From assembly GCF_014695385.1 (NCBI RefSeq), contig NZ_JACJOD010000031.1:124001-188000 (forward strand): a stretch of DNA of 64,000 nt. Reading direction: 5' to 3'. The DNA is from Trichocoleus sp. FACHB-46. GTDB taxonomy: Bacteria > Cyanobacteriota > Cyanobacteriia > FACHB-46. The position numbers and the translations under genes were made by a program. Numbering within the stretch: position 1 is the stretch's first letter; the number at the start of each line of letters is the position of its first letter. Below are positions 39,630-47,451 of the stretch, one piece after another. The notes beneath the pieces are model-generated. The model did no database searches. It saw nothing but the letters and a program-made list of their open reading frames with translations, and was not told the DNA's origin.

Positions 39630-40337
39630 TTAGAGCTCAGAATTTAGCCGCACAATCATGGAACCAACGCGTATCCCTAAAGGTTTCCAATGAGGATCAG
39701 TAGAAGAGAGCAGGCGATCGCCTGCTACGGCACTGTAGTCATTCGGATATTTATCGCTGGCTTGAGGATCGGCCTGCATCACCAACGTCAGTTTGCCTAC
39801 ATAACGAGACAACCGCGTGTTGTGGAACATCACAGCCCCACCATAATCCCAGTCCAGACCTGAGATTTGGAACTTGCCAAGTTGTTTCTGCAAATGGGTG
39901 AGAGGAGTGCCCATGCCAATTCCTTCTGCTGTTTTCCAGGCAGAACCGAGTTCTCGGACATGCAGAGGCTTGGCTCGTTTGGTATCTTGCCAAACGACGG
40001 TGAAGGATTGTGCTAGACCTAGGTTTACGCGAGTTCCAGACCACATCCCTATACCTTCTGGCCCGTAGACTGTGCGATCGCTCAGCCGGGACTTCCCAAA
40101 TAATTTAACTAAATCTTGATAGGTGGTGGTGCGGGTCACGGGACCAATCCGCTCTCCAGGCACCACCAACGTATCCTTCAAGATGTTGGGTGAGCTAGCC
40201 ACGGTGCGAGGTGACGGAGTGACGGCTTGGGAAGGGGCTTCAGGAGGCATGCAAGCATGAGCACCCTGGATGATGGCTGTTAGACCAAGTGTGAATGAGA
40301 GCGTTACCAGAGCTATACGGTGATCGAGTCGGAACAT
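39630..40337 (-). CDS. Exported protein of unknown function
   Basis: The 235-residue protein has a signal peptide (about 1-28, ending near AHACM) and a single domain. Conserved-looking stretches include RTTTYQDLVKLFGKSRLSDR, VYGPEGIGMWSGTRV, GIGMGTPLTHLQKQLGKFQI and GLDWDYGGAV. The pattern suggests a periplasmic binding or inhibitor-like protein, but I do not recognise the family. Confidence 0.75.
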   Translation of the reverse strand: MFRLDHRIALVTLSFTLGLTAIIQGAHACMPPEAPSQAVTPSPRTVASSPNILKDTLVVPGERIGPVTRTTTYQDLVKLFGKSRLSDRTVYGPEGIGMWSGTRVNLGLAQSFTVVWQDTKRAKPLHVRELGSAWKTAEGIGMGTPLTHLQKQLGKFQISGLDWDYGGAVMFHNTRLSRYVGKLTLVMQADPQASDKYPNDYSAVAGDRLLSSTDPHWKPLGIRVGSMIVRLNSEL

Positions 40338-40561
40338 GAAGCGAACCTCAAAGGTATATTCTCAGAAGCTGGGTTCTCTATACCTTCAACGCGATCGCCC
40401 GCTTTCTCGCCCACTTAGTAAAATTTCACTCAGGCAATTCCTCAAGTGAGTAGTCTCGCCACTCTGGGAGACCTGGTTGCCAATCATCTGAGTCCTAGTC
40501 TGAATAGAAGTAAGATCGTTCTCATCAAGCTTTATTTAATTAACTCAACCGAGACTATCCT

Positions 40562-41206
40562 GTGGAATCCGAAAAAAACATCCCTCTTGAAGATCAGAAC
40601 GTTCCAGCCGCTCATCAGGGACTGCATGGTTTTCTGTACAGTTCTGAAGATGAACATGGCTCAACTACCTCCTCCCTCCCATTGGTGCCTGAAGGGGCTG
40701 AAGTGGTTCCAGCAGAAAATTGGCGATCGCACACTCACAGGGTTAAGGTGGCGGGGGTCTACGCTGTTTTAGATGCTGACCACCAAACCCAGTACATCGG
40801 CTACTCCCGCGATGTCCAGCAGTCGCTGGAAGGGCACATTGCCCAGCATGGGGTGGAAGCCTGTGCTTTTATCCGAGTTCAGACCTTTAAGTTTCCGACG
40901 CGGCAGGCAATGGAAGCGTTGCGAGATGAGTGGCTTACCGCACTGGATCAGGTTCCGTCTGGGAATCAAATGGGAGAGGGAACTTGGGCGAAAACAATTG
41001 GCGAAGTGGCGCAAGCCAGTATGTCGGCCGCAGAGCGCCAAGCCTACGAAGAGAAAAAGCTCAAGTTACGCAAGGCTATGGCCGATAACACTCTCAGCCA
41101 TGAATTAGATGCACAGGAGGCACCGGATGAGTCCGAAGCTGAGCGTCGTCGGAAACTCAAAGCAGCGGTTGAGAATGATGATTGGAGTGGTGTAGTTGAG
41201 TCCTAA
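40562..41206 (+). CDS. GIY-YIG domain protein
   Basis: The 214-residue protein has a GIY-YIG-like core (about 64-130, GVYAVLDADHQTQYIGYSRD). The N-terminal 60 residues are acidic and disordered, and the C-terminal part is a Lys/Glu-rich helix. The family cuts DNA or RNA through Tyr and Arg/Glu residues; this cyanobacterial subgroup is uncharacterised. The start is GTG at 40562. It has no obvious partner, and its 3' end faces kptA. Confidence 0.8.
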   Translation: MESEKNIPLEDQNVPAAHQGLHGFLYSSEDEHGSTTSSLPLVPEGAEVVPAENWRSHTHRVKVAGVYAVLDADHQTQYIGYSRDVQQSLEGHIAQHGVEACAFIRVQTFKFPTRQAMEALRDEWLTALDQVPSGNQMGEGTWAKTIGEVAQASMSAAERQAYEEKKLKLRKAMADNTLSHELDAQEAPDESEAERRRKLKAAVENDDWSGVVES

Positions 41207-41290
41207 TGTTTGCTCTGCTCGCCCTTGGATGAACTAAACAGACTTGGGAATAAGCTCCGAAAGGCGCGATCGGTCCTTTAACGGCACTGG

Positions 41291-41836
41291 CTACAAAATC
41301 GTTAAATATTCTGACGGGACGTGCTCCACCAGCCAAACGCCATTTTCTGCACAGAAAAAGAGATATCCTGCTTGGTGCATTGCCACAGCATCGATCGCAA
41401 ACACAACTGGACGACCATGCCTAGCACCCACTTTTCGGGCTGTTTCCACATCTTTGGAAAGGTGAACATGATGCCGTGACATCTTGTTTAGACCCGATTG
41501 CAAAATCATTGCTACTGCGCGATCGCCTGTACCGTGATACAAAACATCCGGCGGCACCTGTGGCTCTAGTTGCAGATCAACTTCTACACTATGACCTTGG
41601 TTGGCTCGGATCAGCGTACCTGTGACATTGAGGGAGAAACGCTTTTTATCACTCGTCGCCACTACTTCCCCCAGTTCTTCACGGCTGAGGGGAAACTGAT
41701 GTTGAGCGCAGGCTGCAAGCAATTCCTCAACCGCAACCCAGCCACCTGCACCAAGAGTTAAGCCCAGGCGTTCTGGTTGGTGGCGGAGATGCTTGCTGAG
41801 GTATTTGCTGACTTTAACTAGGCGATCGCTGTTCAT
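41291..41836 (-). CDS. kptA: RNA 2'-phosphotransferase KptA/Tpt1
   Basis: The 181-residue enzyme moves an internal 2'-phosphate from RNA to NAD+, giving ADP-ribose 1'',2''-cyclic phosphate. In eukaryotes this finishes tRNA splicing; bacteria lack that pathway, so its substrate is unclear, perhaps ligated or damaged RNA. Family stretches are SKHLRHQPERLGL at the start, FSLNVTGTLIRANQGHSV, LYHGTGDRA and MSRHHVHLSKDVETA. Its ATG overlaps the stop of the AAA ATPase (TAATG), which predicts coupled translation. See finding on the tRNA-like RNA upstream. Confidence 0.95.
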   Translation of the reverse strand: MNSDRLVKVSKYLSKHLRHQPERLGLTLGAGGWVAVEELLAACAQHQFPLSREELGEVVATSDKKRFSLNVTGTLIRANQGHSVEVDLQLEPQVPPDVLYHGTGDRAVAMILQSGLNKMSRHHVHLSKDVETARKVGARHGRPVVFAIDAVAMHQAGYLFFCAENGVWLVEHVPSEYLTIL

Positions 41837-43044
41837 TAGACAAATTTGTGCATAAACTCATGAATCAAATCTACTCGTCCCTTCCGCAATAGGGCAGGAT
41901 CTAAACGTTCCATTGTGTTGCAGGTCATCAAAACCACAAATCTTTGTTGAGCTTGAATCCTGCCTTCCTCCAATACACTTTGATGCAACGTGCCATCCAG
42001 CAAGCTTAGGATATGTTCGGTTTTGCTGCTACTTTGAGCTGCCACATTCGCGCGGTTCTGGGCCAGGTTATCCGCTTCATTGATGATCAGACAGATGTGC
42101 TCTAGATAAGTGGGTGGAACGAAATTCTCCACAGCATCATGATCAAGAATAAAGATGACATATCCTAATGGCATCAACACTTCTTTAGCGATCGCTTGAG
42201 TCCAAGCCGTTTTGCCTGTTCCTGGCTCTCCATGTACCAGAACTGCCAATTGGTTTTGGTCGAAAACTGCTTGCTGAACGCGATCGCTAAATTCCTGCAC
42301 ATCTGCTGAAAAAGAACGAATAGCGTATTGGCTCTGAATTTGCCCAACTCGGCTTTGATAGCCACTCAGCATCACAGCTAGGTTGTAGGTGGCTTTGCTG
42401 ATTAGGGAGTTCAGTTCTCTCGCCAGTAGTGTTAGTCGTCGTCTCCCTGGACCAATGTTTTGAATCTGTAACCAAATATCTTGTTGTGGCCAGTAGGCAT
42501 TGACTGTATCAATCGTATCGACCCGCTCCCAACTAATGAACTTCTCAATTGGAAGGTAGAAGTAGCGATCGAAGTAGTATTGCGTAATTAGAACAGGTTT
42601 TCCTAATAACTCCAATACTTTAAGGATCGTGAGTTCCTGAAGCCGATTTAAAACATAATCAATCGGGATATTGGTGCGGCTGACCTGCTGAAGCACCGGG
42701 GTTTCTACCGTCAGTGATGGCACATGGCGGTAATCAGGGCTGGGAGGCTCAGGCGTGATATAGCTCCAAAACTCATCTAACTCATAGCGTGTACCGGAGG
42801 AAAAAACACTTAGCAAATTCGCCCACCCGCTATAGTTAGTGCGGCCTAAAGTATCGGCGATCGCACTAGCAACATCCACAGTTTTTTTGGATAGCTCCGC
42901 TGAATCGTGCATTGCCAAATGCCACAGAAATTGCCAGTCTAGCTCTCGGTTGAGCGGTCGCCAGCCTGCCCCCAACAAGCCCTGACTTTGGAGATTAGTA
43001 GATGTAGTTTGTCCGTCTTGATGATCAAAGTATCCAGTTGCCAT
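41836..43044 (-). CDS. AAA ATPase coupled to KptA
   Basis: The protein of about 402 residues has an uncharacterised N-terminal region of about 230 residues and a C-terminal AAA core: Walker A GEPGTGKTAWTQAI, Walker B LIINEADN (Asn in place of the usual Asp), sensor 1 VVLMTCNTMERL and arginine finger RKGRVD. No family name is recognised. I chose the ATG at 43044 (MATGYFDHQDGQ) because the longer frame from 43143 begins only seven bases after the tRNA-like T arm. Its stop overlaps the kptA start, so it is an operon partner. Confidence 0.8.
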   Translation of the reverse strand: MATGYFDHQDGQTTSTNLQSQGLLGAGWRPLNRELDWQFLWHLAMHDSAELSKKTVDVASAIADTLGRTNYSGWANLLSVFSSGTRYELDEFWSYITPEPPSPDYRHVPSLTVETPVLQQVSRTNIPIDYVLNRLQELTILKVLELLGKPVLITQYYFDRYFYLPIEKFISWERVDTIDTVNAYWPQQDIWLQIQNIGPGRRRLTLLARELNSLISKATYNLAVMLSGYQSRVGQIQSQYAIRSFSADVQEFSDRVQQAVFDQNQLAVLVHGEPGTGKTAWTQAIAKEVLMPLGYVIFILDHDAVENFVPPTYLEHICLIINEADNLAQNRANVAAQSSSKTEHILSLLDGTLHQSVLEEGRIQAQQRFVVLMTCNTMERLDPALLRKGRVDLIHEFMHKFV

Positions 43045-43150
43045 ATATTTAATTTCCCCAATCCCTCCCTCACCACAGTCAACAGACCAGCACGCGGTAG
43101 TAACATTCACAATGCCCGGTACGCTTGTAACCATGCTGGGCATTAGTTAT

Positions 43151-43241
43151 AAGACGGGATTCGAACCCGTTGGCATGGCCCCCACGCCACCAATAGAGCG
43201 ACTTTCTAGATCGCAAATCCAACTTGCCCAGTTGGCGGGTT
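43151..43241 (-). ncRNA. tRNA-like RNA, class II, no acceptor stem
   Basis: On the minus strand, the parts of a tRNA follow in order. A D-like arm CCAACT-GGGCA-AGTTGG (43219-43235) comes first, then an anticodon-type arm GCGAT-CTAGAAA-GTCGC (43198-43214, U33 kept, anticodon AGA, Ser). A long variable arm (43171-43197) follows, and then a perfect T arm ACGGG-TTCGAAT-CCCGT (43154-43170). Acceptor bases CTTATAA after it have no partner upstream. A four-base linker replaces the usual one base before the anticodon stem. It is either a decayed tRNA-Ser or a tRNA mimic; position just before the ATPase/kptA operon favours the latter to me. Confidence 0.55.
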
Positions 43242-43275
43242 GTGCTCGCTTCTGCTGGCTTGGCTACCAACTTGA

Positions 43276-43363
43276 AGACCTCTCCCCAACCCCTCCCCTG
43301 CGAGGAGAGGGGCTTATATTCTCCCCCTTCCCTACTAGGGAAGAGGCTGGAGGGTTAGGTCTC
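43276..43363. repeat. Palindromic miniature repeat
   Basis: The ends AGACCTCTCCCCAACCC and GGGTTAGGTCTCT form an outer stem. Inside are CCCCTCCCC/GGAGAGGGG and CTTCCC-TACTA-GGGAAG (43327-43343). The order is that of small mobile repeats widespread in filamentous cyanobacteria. It lies between the DIP1984-type gene and the tRNA-like RNA and contains the stop codon of the former. Confidence 0.6.
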
Positions 43364-43825
43364 TCTACTGACCTCAATCAAATCCGTTTGCCAATTGAGT
43401 GCCTGAATTTGAGCATCCAGTTCTCGATAGTTTCTGGATAACCTATCCACTTGGTTCTGGATCTGCGCGATCGCTACTGTACTGAAGAACTTAACCTCCG
43501 AACGGGTATAACGTTCTTGCCGGATAGAAGCTGCATCTACCAAATTGCTATAAACATTCCGCTGCATCTGCAAGGTCTCTCTTTCTGCCAAAGCATCAGA
43601 GAGAGTCGCATTCTGAAAAGCAGTACGAGCATTGGTTTGGTTGATTTGCTGGATTAGAGTTCTGAGTTGGGCAATCGCAGCATCCAGCTCACTCAGCAAT
43701 GTTTCTGGATTCTCAGCAGGTTGTTCTCCTTCTTGTACTTTGGCACTCCGTAGCAATCTTTGTTGCAACTGAGCAATTCGTTTTTGACAATCTGCTCTGA
43801 GGATCAATGCTTCTGCTAATTTCAT
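43355..43825 (-). CDS. DIP1984-family coiled-coil protein
   Basis: The 156-residue protein is almost wholly helical: MKLAEALILRADCQKRIAQL at the start and regular heptads through residue 130. The start and the order of helices match the DIP1984 family (also labelled septicolysin-like), of unknown function. Its stop lies within the palindromic repeat, so its last residues VSRET are encoded by the repeat. It is upstream of the tRNA-like RNA, the AAA ATPase and kptA on the same strand, and preceded by tandem TRTANTAYA boxes. Confidence 0.8.
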   Translation of the reverse strand: MKLAEALILRADCQKRIAQLQQRLLRSAKVQEGEQPAENPETLLSELDAAIAQLRTLIQQINQTNARTAFQNATLSDALAERETLQMQRNVYSNLVDAASIRQERYTRSEVKFFSTVAIAQIQNQVDRLSRNYRELDAQIQALNWQTDLIEVSRET

Positions 43826-43924
43826 TGATTCTCACCTCCCTACACACGCTAGAAATTGAGCGATCGCTTATCTGTAATGCCTGGTAAGCACGATCGCCAT
43901 TAGTCTTGAGTCAATCAACATTGT

Positions 43925-43961
43925 TATAATACAATTTATACTACATTATAATACATGTCAA
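43925..43961 (-). promoter_or_regulatory. Triple TRTANTAYA box over a promoter
   Basis: Plus-strand boxes TATAATACA (43925-43933), TATACTACA (43937-43945) and TATAATACA (43947-43955) are 10-12 bases apart. On the minus strand a TTGACA (43956-43961) and TATAAA (43935-43940) form a promoter of tight spacing (15 bases) overlapping them. It serves the DIP1984-type gene and perhaps the genes after it. Confidence 0.55.
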
Positions 43962-43983
43962 GTATAGTCAGAGAATATCTCGA

Positions 43984-45588
43984 TTACGCAAGTAATTCAC
44001 GATAAAAGTTAGGTGAGTCGCTAGGGAGATGAGTGGTTGGCTGCAAAGTTTGCTTGTTTAACCGCAAGGCTTTAGTGATGCCGATTTGACTGAGAAAATC
44101 TAGGTCATGAGAGATCACCCACAAAGCACCTTGATACTGATTAAGCGCGGCAATCATGGGCTCTACCGTCACAGTATCTAAGTTATTAGTGGGTTCATCC
44201 AGGATCAACAAATCCACTTCTGAGATGGTAATCATTGCGATCGCCAGCCGAGCCAGTTCTCCACCACTCAATACGGCGGCAGATTGATATACTGTCTCAT
44301 TGAAAAAGAGAAAATGCCCCAGTTGTTGGCGGAGCAATTGGTAGCTCAGTTGAGGATTAGCGGCTTGCATATTCTCTAAGATGGTTTTCTGGCGATCGAC
44401 TACAGCATAGGTTTGATCTAAATACATCGCTTGTAGATCTGTAGCTAGCCGCACCTCTCCTGCTTCCAAAACCGCTTCTGTTGCTGCTAATCCCAAGATC
44501 GCTTTTACTAAGGTCGATTTGCCAGAACCGTTAGCTCCCAGCACAGCAATCCGATCGCCAGTTTTCACATGCAACTGGATGTCTTTGATCAAGGTGCGAT
44601 CGCCCACTCTTAAATCAGCGCCTTGGATATCAATCAGATTTCTGACTTTGCGTAGCTTCTCCTCCAACCGAATTAGTGTGGCTTTTGAGGTTCTGATTTT
44701 GGTCTCTGCTAGCTTCTGCTGCGCTTGAACTAGAGCTATGTCATGTTTTTTGGCCGCAGTTCCCGCTGTAGCTGAGGCGCGGTTGGCAAAATAGCGTTTG
44801 GCCGCTTTGCCCATGCTGTTGTCGAGTGCTTGTAATCGTCCCTCTCGTTGCGATCGCGCTGCCCGTTGTTGCTCTTTTAGCGCCGCTTCTTTGGCTCGCT
44901 TTAAGTCTTTTTTGGCGGCCTCATGGGAACGCTCAGCATTTTCTAGGGCGATCGCTTTTTGTTCTTTGTAGAACGAGAAGTTCCCTCCATAAACCTGGAT
45001 GCCTGTTGGCATTAATTCCCAAGTAGTGTTAGCGACTTGATCCAAAAAGAAAGGTTTATGGGAGACAATCACAAAAGCGCCAGAAAAATGACAGAGAAAC
45101 TGTCTTAGCGCCTCCAGTGCTGCTAGATCCATATGATTAGTTGGTTCATCCAGCAACAAGATGCGTGGCTCTTGCGCCAAACCAATCGCTAGAAATAACT
45201 TGGTCAGCTCACCACCGCTGAGATTTGCGATTGAGAGGGAGAGATCTACAACTGTTGCTAATTTGGTTTCTAGGATGTCAGCGATCGCCCACCAGTCATC
45301 AGCGATGGAATTCAGCCATGCCAACACTGTCTGCTGCTGTTGCTCTAGGGGTAATGTGCTGATTTGCGGCAAATAGTAGATGCTGTCTTTTTGGTAAATA
45401 GAGCCAGAACTTGGTTGCACCAGTCCTGCTAAAAGCTGTAATAACGTAGACTTGCCAACACCATTCGGACCCACGAGTGCAATCCGATCGCCCGCTTGAA
45501 TGCTAACGTCAATTTCCTGAAATAAGGTTCTATCTGCCGTTAAGTTGTAACTAAGATTTTCTGCCCGTAAGAGAACTCTAGATTCCAT
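43984..45588 (-). CDS. ABC-F family ATPase
   Basis: The 534-residue soluble protein has two ABC ATPase domains joined by a charged linker of about 110 residues (about 215-320). Walker A motifs are GPNGVGKST and GANGSGKST; signatures LSGGE occur in both; Walker B reads LLLDEPTNHMD and LILDEPTNNLD. ABC-F proteins act on the ribosome as translation factors or antibiotic-resistance proteins. It lacks membrane segments, so it is not a transporter. Length and short second linker resemble Msr/Vga-like types, but resistance is not provable here. Confidence 0.9.
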   Translation of the reverse strand: MESRVLLRAENLSYNLTADRTLFQEIDVSIQAGDRIALVGPNGVGKSTLLQLLAGLVQPSSGSIYQKDSIYYLPQISTLPLEQQQQTVLAWLNSIADDWWAIADILETKLATVVDLSLSIANLSGGELTKLFLAIGLAQEPRILLLDEPTNHMDLAALEALRQFLCHFSGAFVIVSHKPFFLDQVANTTWELMPTGIQVYGGNFSFYKEQKAIALENAERSHEAAKKDLKRAKEAALKEQQRAARSQREGRLQALDNSMGKAAKRYFANRASATAGTAAKKHDIALVQAQQKLAETKIRTSKATLIRLEEKLRKVRNLIDIQGADLRVGDRTLIKDIQLHVKTGDRIAVLGANGSGKSTLVKAILGLAATEAVLEAGEVRLATDLQAMYLDQTYAVVDRQKTILENMQAANPQLSYQLLRQQLGHFLFFNETVYQSAAVLSGGELARLAIAMITISEVDLLILDEPTNNLDTVTVEPMIAALNQYQGALWVISHDLDFLSQIGITKALRLNKQTLQPTTHLPSDSPNFYRELLA

Positions 45589-45735
45589 CCCAAAACCTCA
45601 ACTTGGATAAAGCGATCGCGAATATTCCAAGTGAGATTCTTCATGGCTCTGTTCTCCAATCTATCTACGAAAAAAATTAGATCTAGTTGATCGATCTCGA
45701 ACTACAACTCTACAATAGCCGATTCCAGATGCTCC

Positions 45736-46149
45736 TTATTGAGGGGCGATCGCGCTGGCAGAAATTCCTTTTGGCATATTGGTTGCAGCATCTAACTCGC
45801 CCTGAAACTTCTCGCCATAAAAAGCCGCAGAAATTTGGATTTGCCCAATGATGTGACGGTTGAACTCTGCAAGTTTTTCGGCTGGTATCCATAGCTCTTG
45901 GCAGATCGCACCACCCACTACTTGCACTTCAAACTGCTGCACATAGCTATCCTCAACCTCAAATTGAGTCACAAAGCCCGCAAAGCTATTGCTCTTAGTA
46001 TTCCAGTCGCGTGCAATCTTCTCTGCATACTCAAAGTTGAGAACTGGATAGAAAATGGGTTGTTCTGGCAGGCGCGGCGGAAATGCCTGGAAGCTTGATT
46101 GAGCAATTAATTCCAGTTCTTTGAGTCCCACAGGACGATAGAGCAGCAT
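45736..46149 (-). CDS. ADP-ribosylation/crystallin-J1-labelled family protein
   Basis: The 137-residue protein starts MLLYRPVGLKELELIAQSSF and contains FPPRLPEQPIFYPVLNFEYA and the charged stretch VVGGAICQELWIPAEKLAEF. In public annotation such proteins are usually named ADP-ribosylation/crystallin J1, from weak similarity; I recall this from the family and no activity is proved. It is preceded by two exact TATACTACA boxes. The C-terminal 15 residues look disordered. Confidence 0.7.
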   Translation of the reverse strand: MLLYRPVGLKELELIAQSSFQAFPPRLPEQPIFYPVLNFEYAEKIARDWNTKSNSFAGFVTQFEVEDSYVQQFEVQVVGGAICQELWIPAEKLAEFNRHIIGQIQISAAFYGEKFQGELDAATNMPKGISASAIAPQ

Positions 46150-46195
46150 AGTTTTGCAGTACCGAATTCACAGACCTGAATTTGACAGGCAGATT

Positions 46196-46215
46196 TATAC
46201 TACAAATATACTACA
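46196..46215. promoter_or_regulatory. Tandem TATACTACA boxes
   Basis: Two identical nine-base boxes start exactly 11 bases apart (46196-46204 and 46207-46215) upstream of the gene that starts at 46149. Read on the minus strand as TGTAGTATA, the second-nearest box overlaps a possible -10. The same box occurs at 43937. Confidence 0.55.
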
Positions 46216-46231
46216 CCTTCGATAAAGAGTG

Positions 46232-47020
46232 TCACTGCTCCGAGTGGTTTAAGACTGTGGTCGCCGCGATCGCTTGCAAAGCCTGAGCTGTATCCTGCGG
46301 CAAACCAGCGGTGTAGTCCAATCCCTCAGGGCTTTTGCGGTAGACCACAGCGTAAAACACGCAAGCAGCCAGGTAAGAGCCCGTTAAGCTGGGATGACTG
46401 CCATCACTCTCCCACAGTTGCAGATTTGGCTGCTGTGCTAGTGCAGTTTGCCAAGCCATGCCGACAGGTGCCACTAGAAGATTACGTTCTTTGGCAATTT
46501 TGAGATAACCTGCCTGTAACTGTGACTGCATGGTGGCAAAGTCTGGGTGTCCCACTTCTGCAAATCCATCTCGGCGACCCCAAGTCATGAACAGTAAAGT
46601 ACGAGACCCTGCTTGTTGAATCTGATCATCCAAGAGGCGGACGGCAGGATACATTTCTTGGGTCCGATTGGCTTCAACCGAAGGCACGACACTTTGCTCC
46701 TGTAAGACCACAAAGGTCCACTTTTGTTGTCCTATTTTGTACAAAGTAGAAGCTGAGGTCGCATGTTGCAACAGCTTCCAACCTCCCTCCGCCACCATAT
46801 CTACAACGATGGCTTGCCCACCTGATTTCGCTAACTCCGCTAAGATTTGCGGCAAGTTATTTTGATAGGTATAGCTATTCCCAATGAATAAAATAGATAA
46901 AGTTGGTTTAGGTTCTGGCTTAGGTGTGCTGGTACATCCCATGACTAACCCGATGACTAATACCTGACAAATCAAACGACGCGCTACTAATAGCCGTTTA
47001 TGCTGAGGTCTCCAGTTCAT
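46232..47020 (-). CDS. SGNH/GDSL-type hydrolase lipoprotein
   Basis: The protein of about 262 residues has a signal sequence with a lipobox-like VIGLVMGC. The mature domain has an SGNH-type opening FIGNSYTYQNNLP (Ser nucleophile in GNSYT) and a closing ESDGSHPSLTGSYL with the Asp-His pair. Such enzymes are esterases or lipases of varied substrates, here anchored in a membrane and facing out. I chose the ATG at 47020 (MNWRPQHKR) over one 30 bases upstream. It overlaps the upstream gene by 23 bases, suggesting coupled translation. Confidence 0.85.
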   Translation of the reverse strand: MNWRPQHKRLLVARRLICQVLVIGLVMGCTSTPKPEPKPTLSILFIGNSYTYQNNLPQILAELAKSGGQAIVVDMVAEGGWKLLQHATSASTLYKIGQQKWTFVVLQEQSVVPSVEANRTQEMYPAVRLLDDQIQQAGSRTLLFMTWGRRDGFAEVGHPDFATMQSQLQAGYLKIAKERNLLVAPVGMAWQTALAQQPNLQLWESDGSHPSLTGSYLAACVFYAVVYRKSPEGLDYTAGLPQDTAQALQAIAATTVLNHSEQ

Positions 47021-47396
47021 AAAGTGCTCCCACAACAATCTTCCAGCCATCGTTTTCTCGCCGCATTGTGTAAGCCAAACCGAAGCGCTCTAATTTCTGT
47101 CTATTTTCTTTAAAGCGAATGACAATGCCTTTCACAGTAGCAAGGCGATCGCTCAACTGATCAACGCTGAGAGATTCAGTTTCACTGTAGGCATACCCCC
47201 GAAATTTGAGCTCCGCCATGACAGCAGTGAACACGACAAAACCTTCGATCCAGTTTTTCACAGTTACTACTTTGTCCGGCGAAATCAAGATAGCTGGGTA
47301 GTGATAAAAAGATAGAACTGATAAGGGGTTGAGGCTTTCGAAGGTTTTAGCGTATTGGTTAAATGTATCCAGAATGTTGTTTGAGTCGTCAATCAT
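46998..47396 (-). CDS. NTF2-like/SnoaL-type protein
   Basis: The 132-residue protein has the helix-then-sheet order of NTF2-like proteins: ILDTFNQYAKTFESLNPLSV and FYHYPAILISPDKVVTVK, ending with MRRENDGWKIVVGALYEL. The fold covers small enzymes and binding proteins, and the role here is unknown. It overlaps the start of the GDSL-like lipoprotein by 23 bases and follows the alpha/beta hydrolase at 47452, so all three may be one transcript. Confidence 0.8.
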   Translation of the reverse strand: MIDDSNNILDTFNQYAKTFESLNPLSVLSFYHYPAILISPDKVVTVKNWIEGFVVFTAVMAELKFRGYAYSETESLSVDQLSDRLATVKGIVIRFKENRQKLERFGLAYTMRRENDGWKIVVGALYELETSA

Positions 47397-47451
47397 GAGC
47401 AGTTTGGGAATGAAGGATAGATAGGATGAAGCATACAGGCTGAATCAATCA

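Noticed and set aside
43045..43143. N-terminal extension of the AAA ATPase to 43143
   Set aside because: It would start only seven bases after the T arm of the tRNA-like RNA and reads like untranslated sequence. The Met at 43044 has purine-rich sequence upstream.
43151..43241. Ordinary functional tRNA gene
   Set aside because: No 5' sequence pairs with the acceptor bases CTTATAA, and the linker before the anticodon stem is too long.
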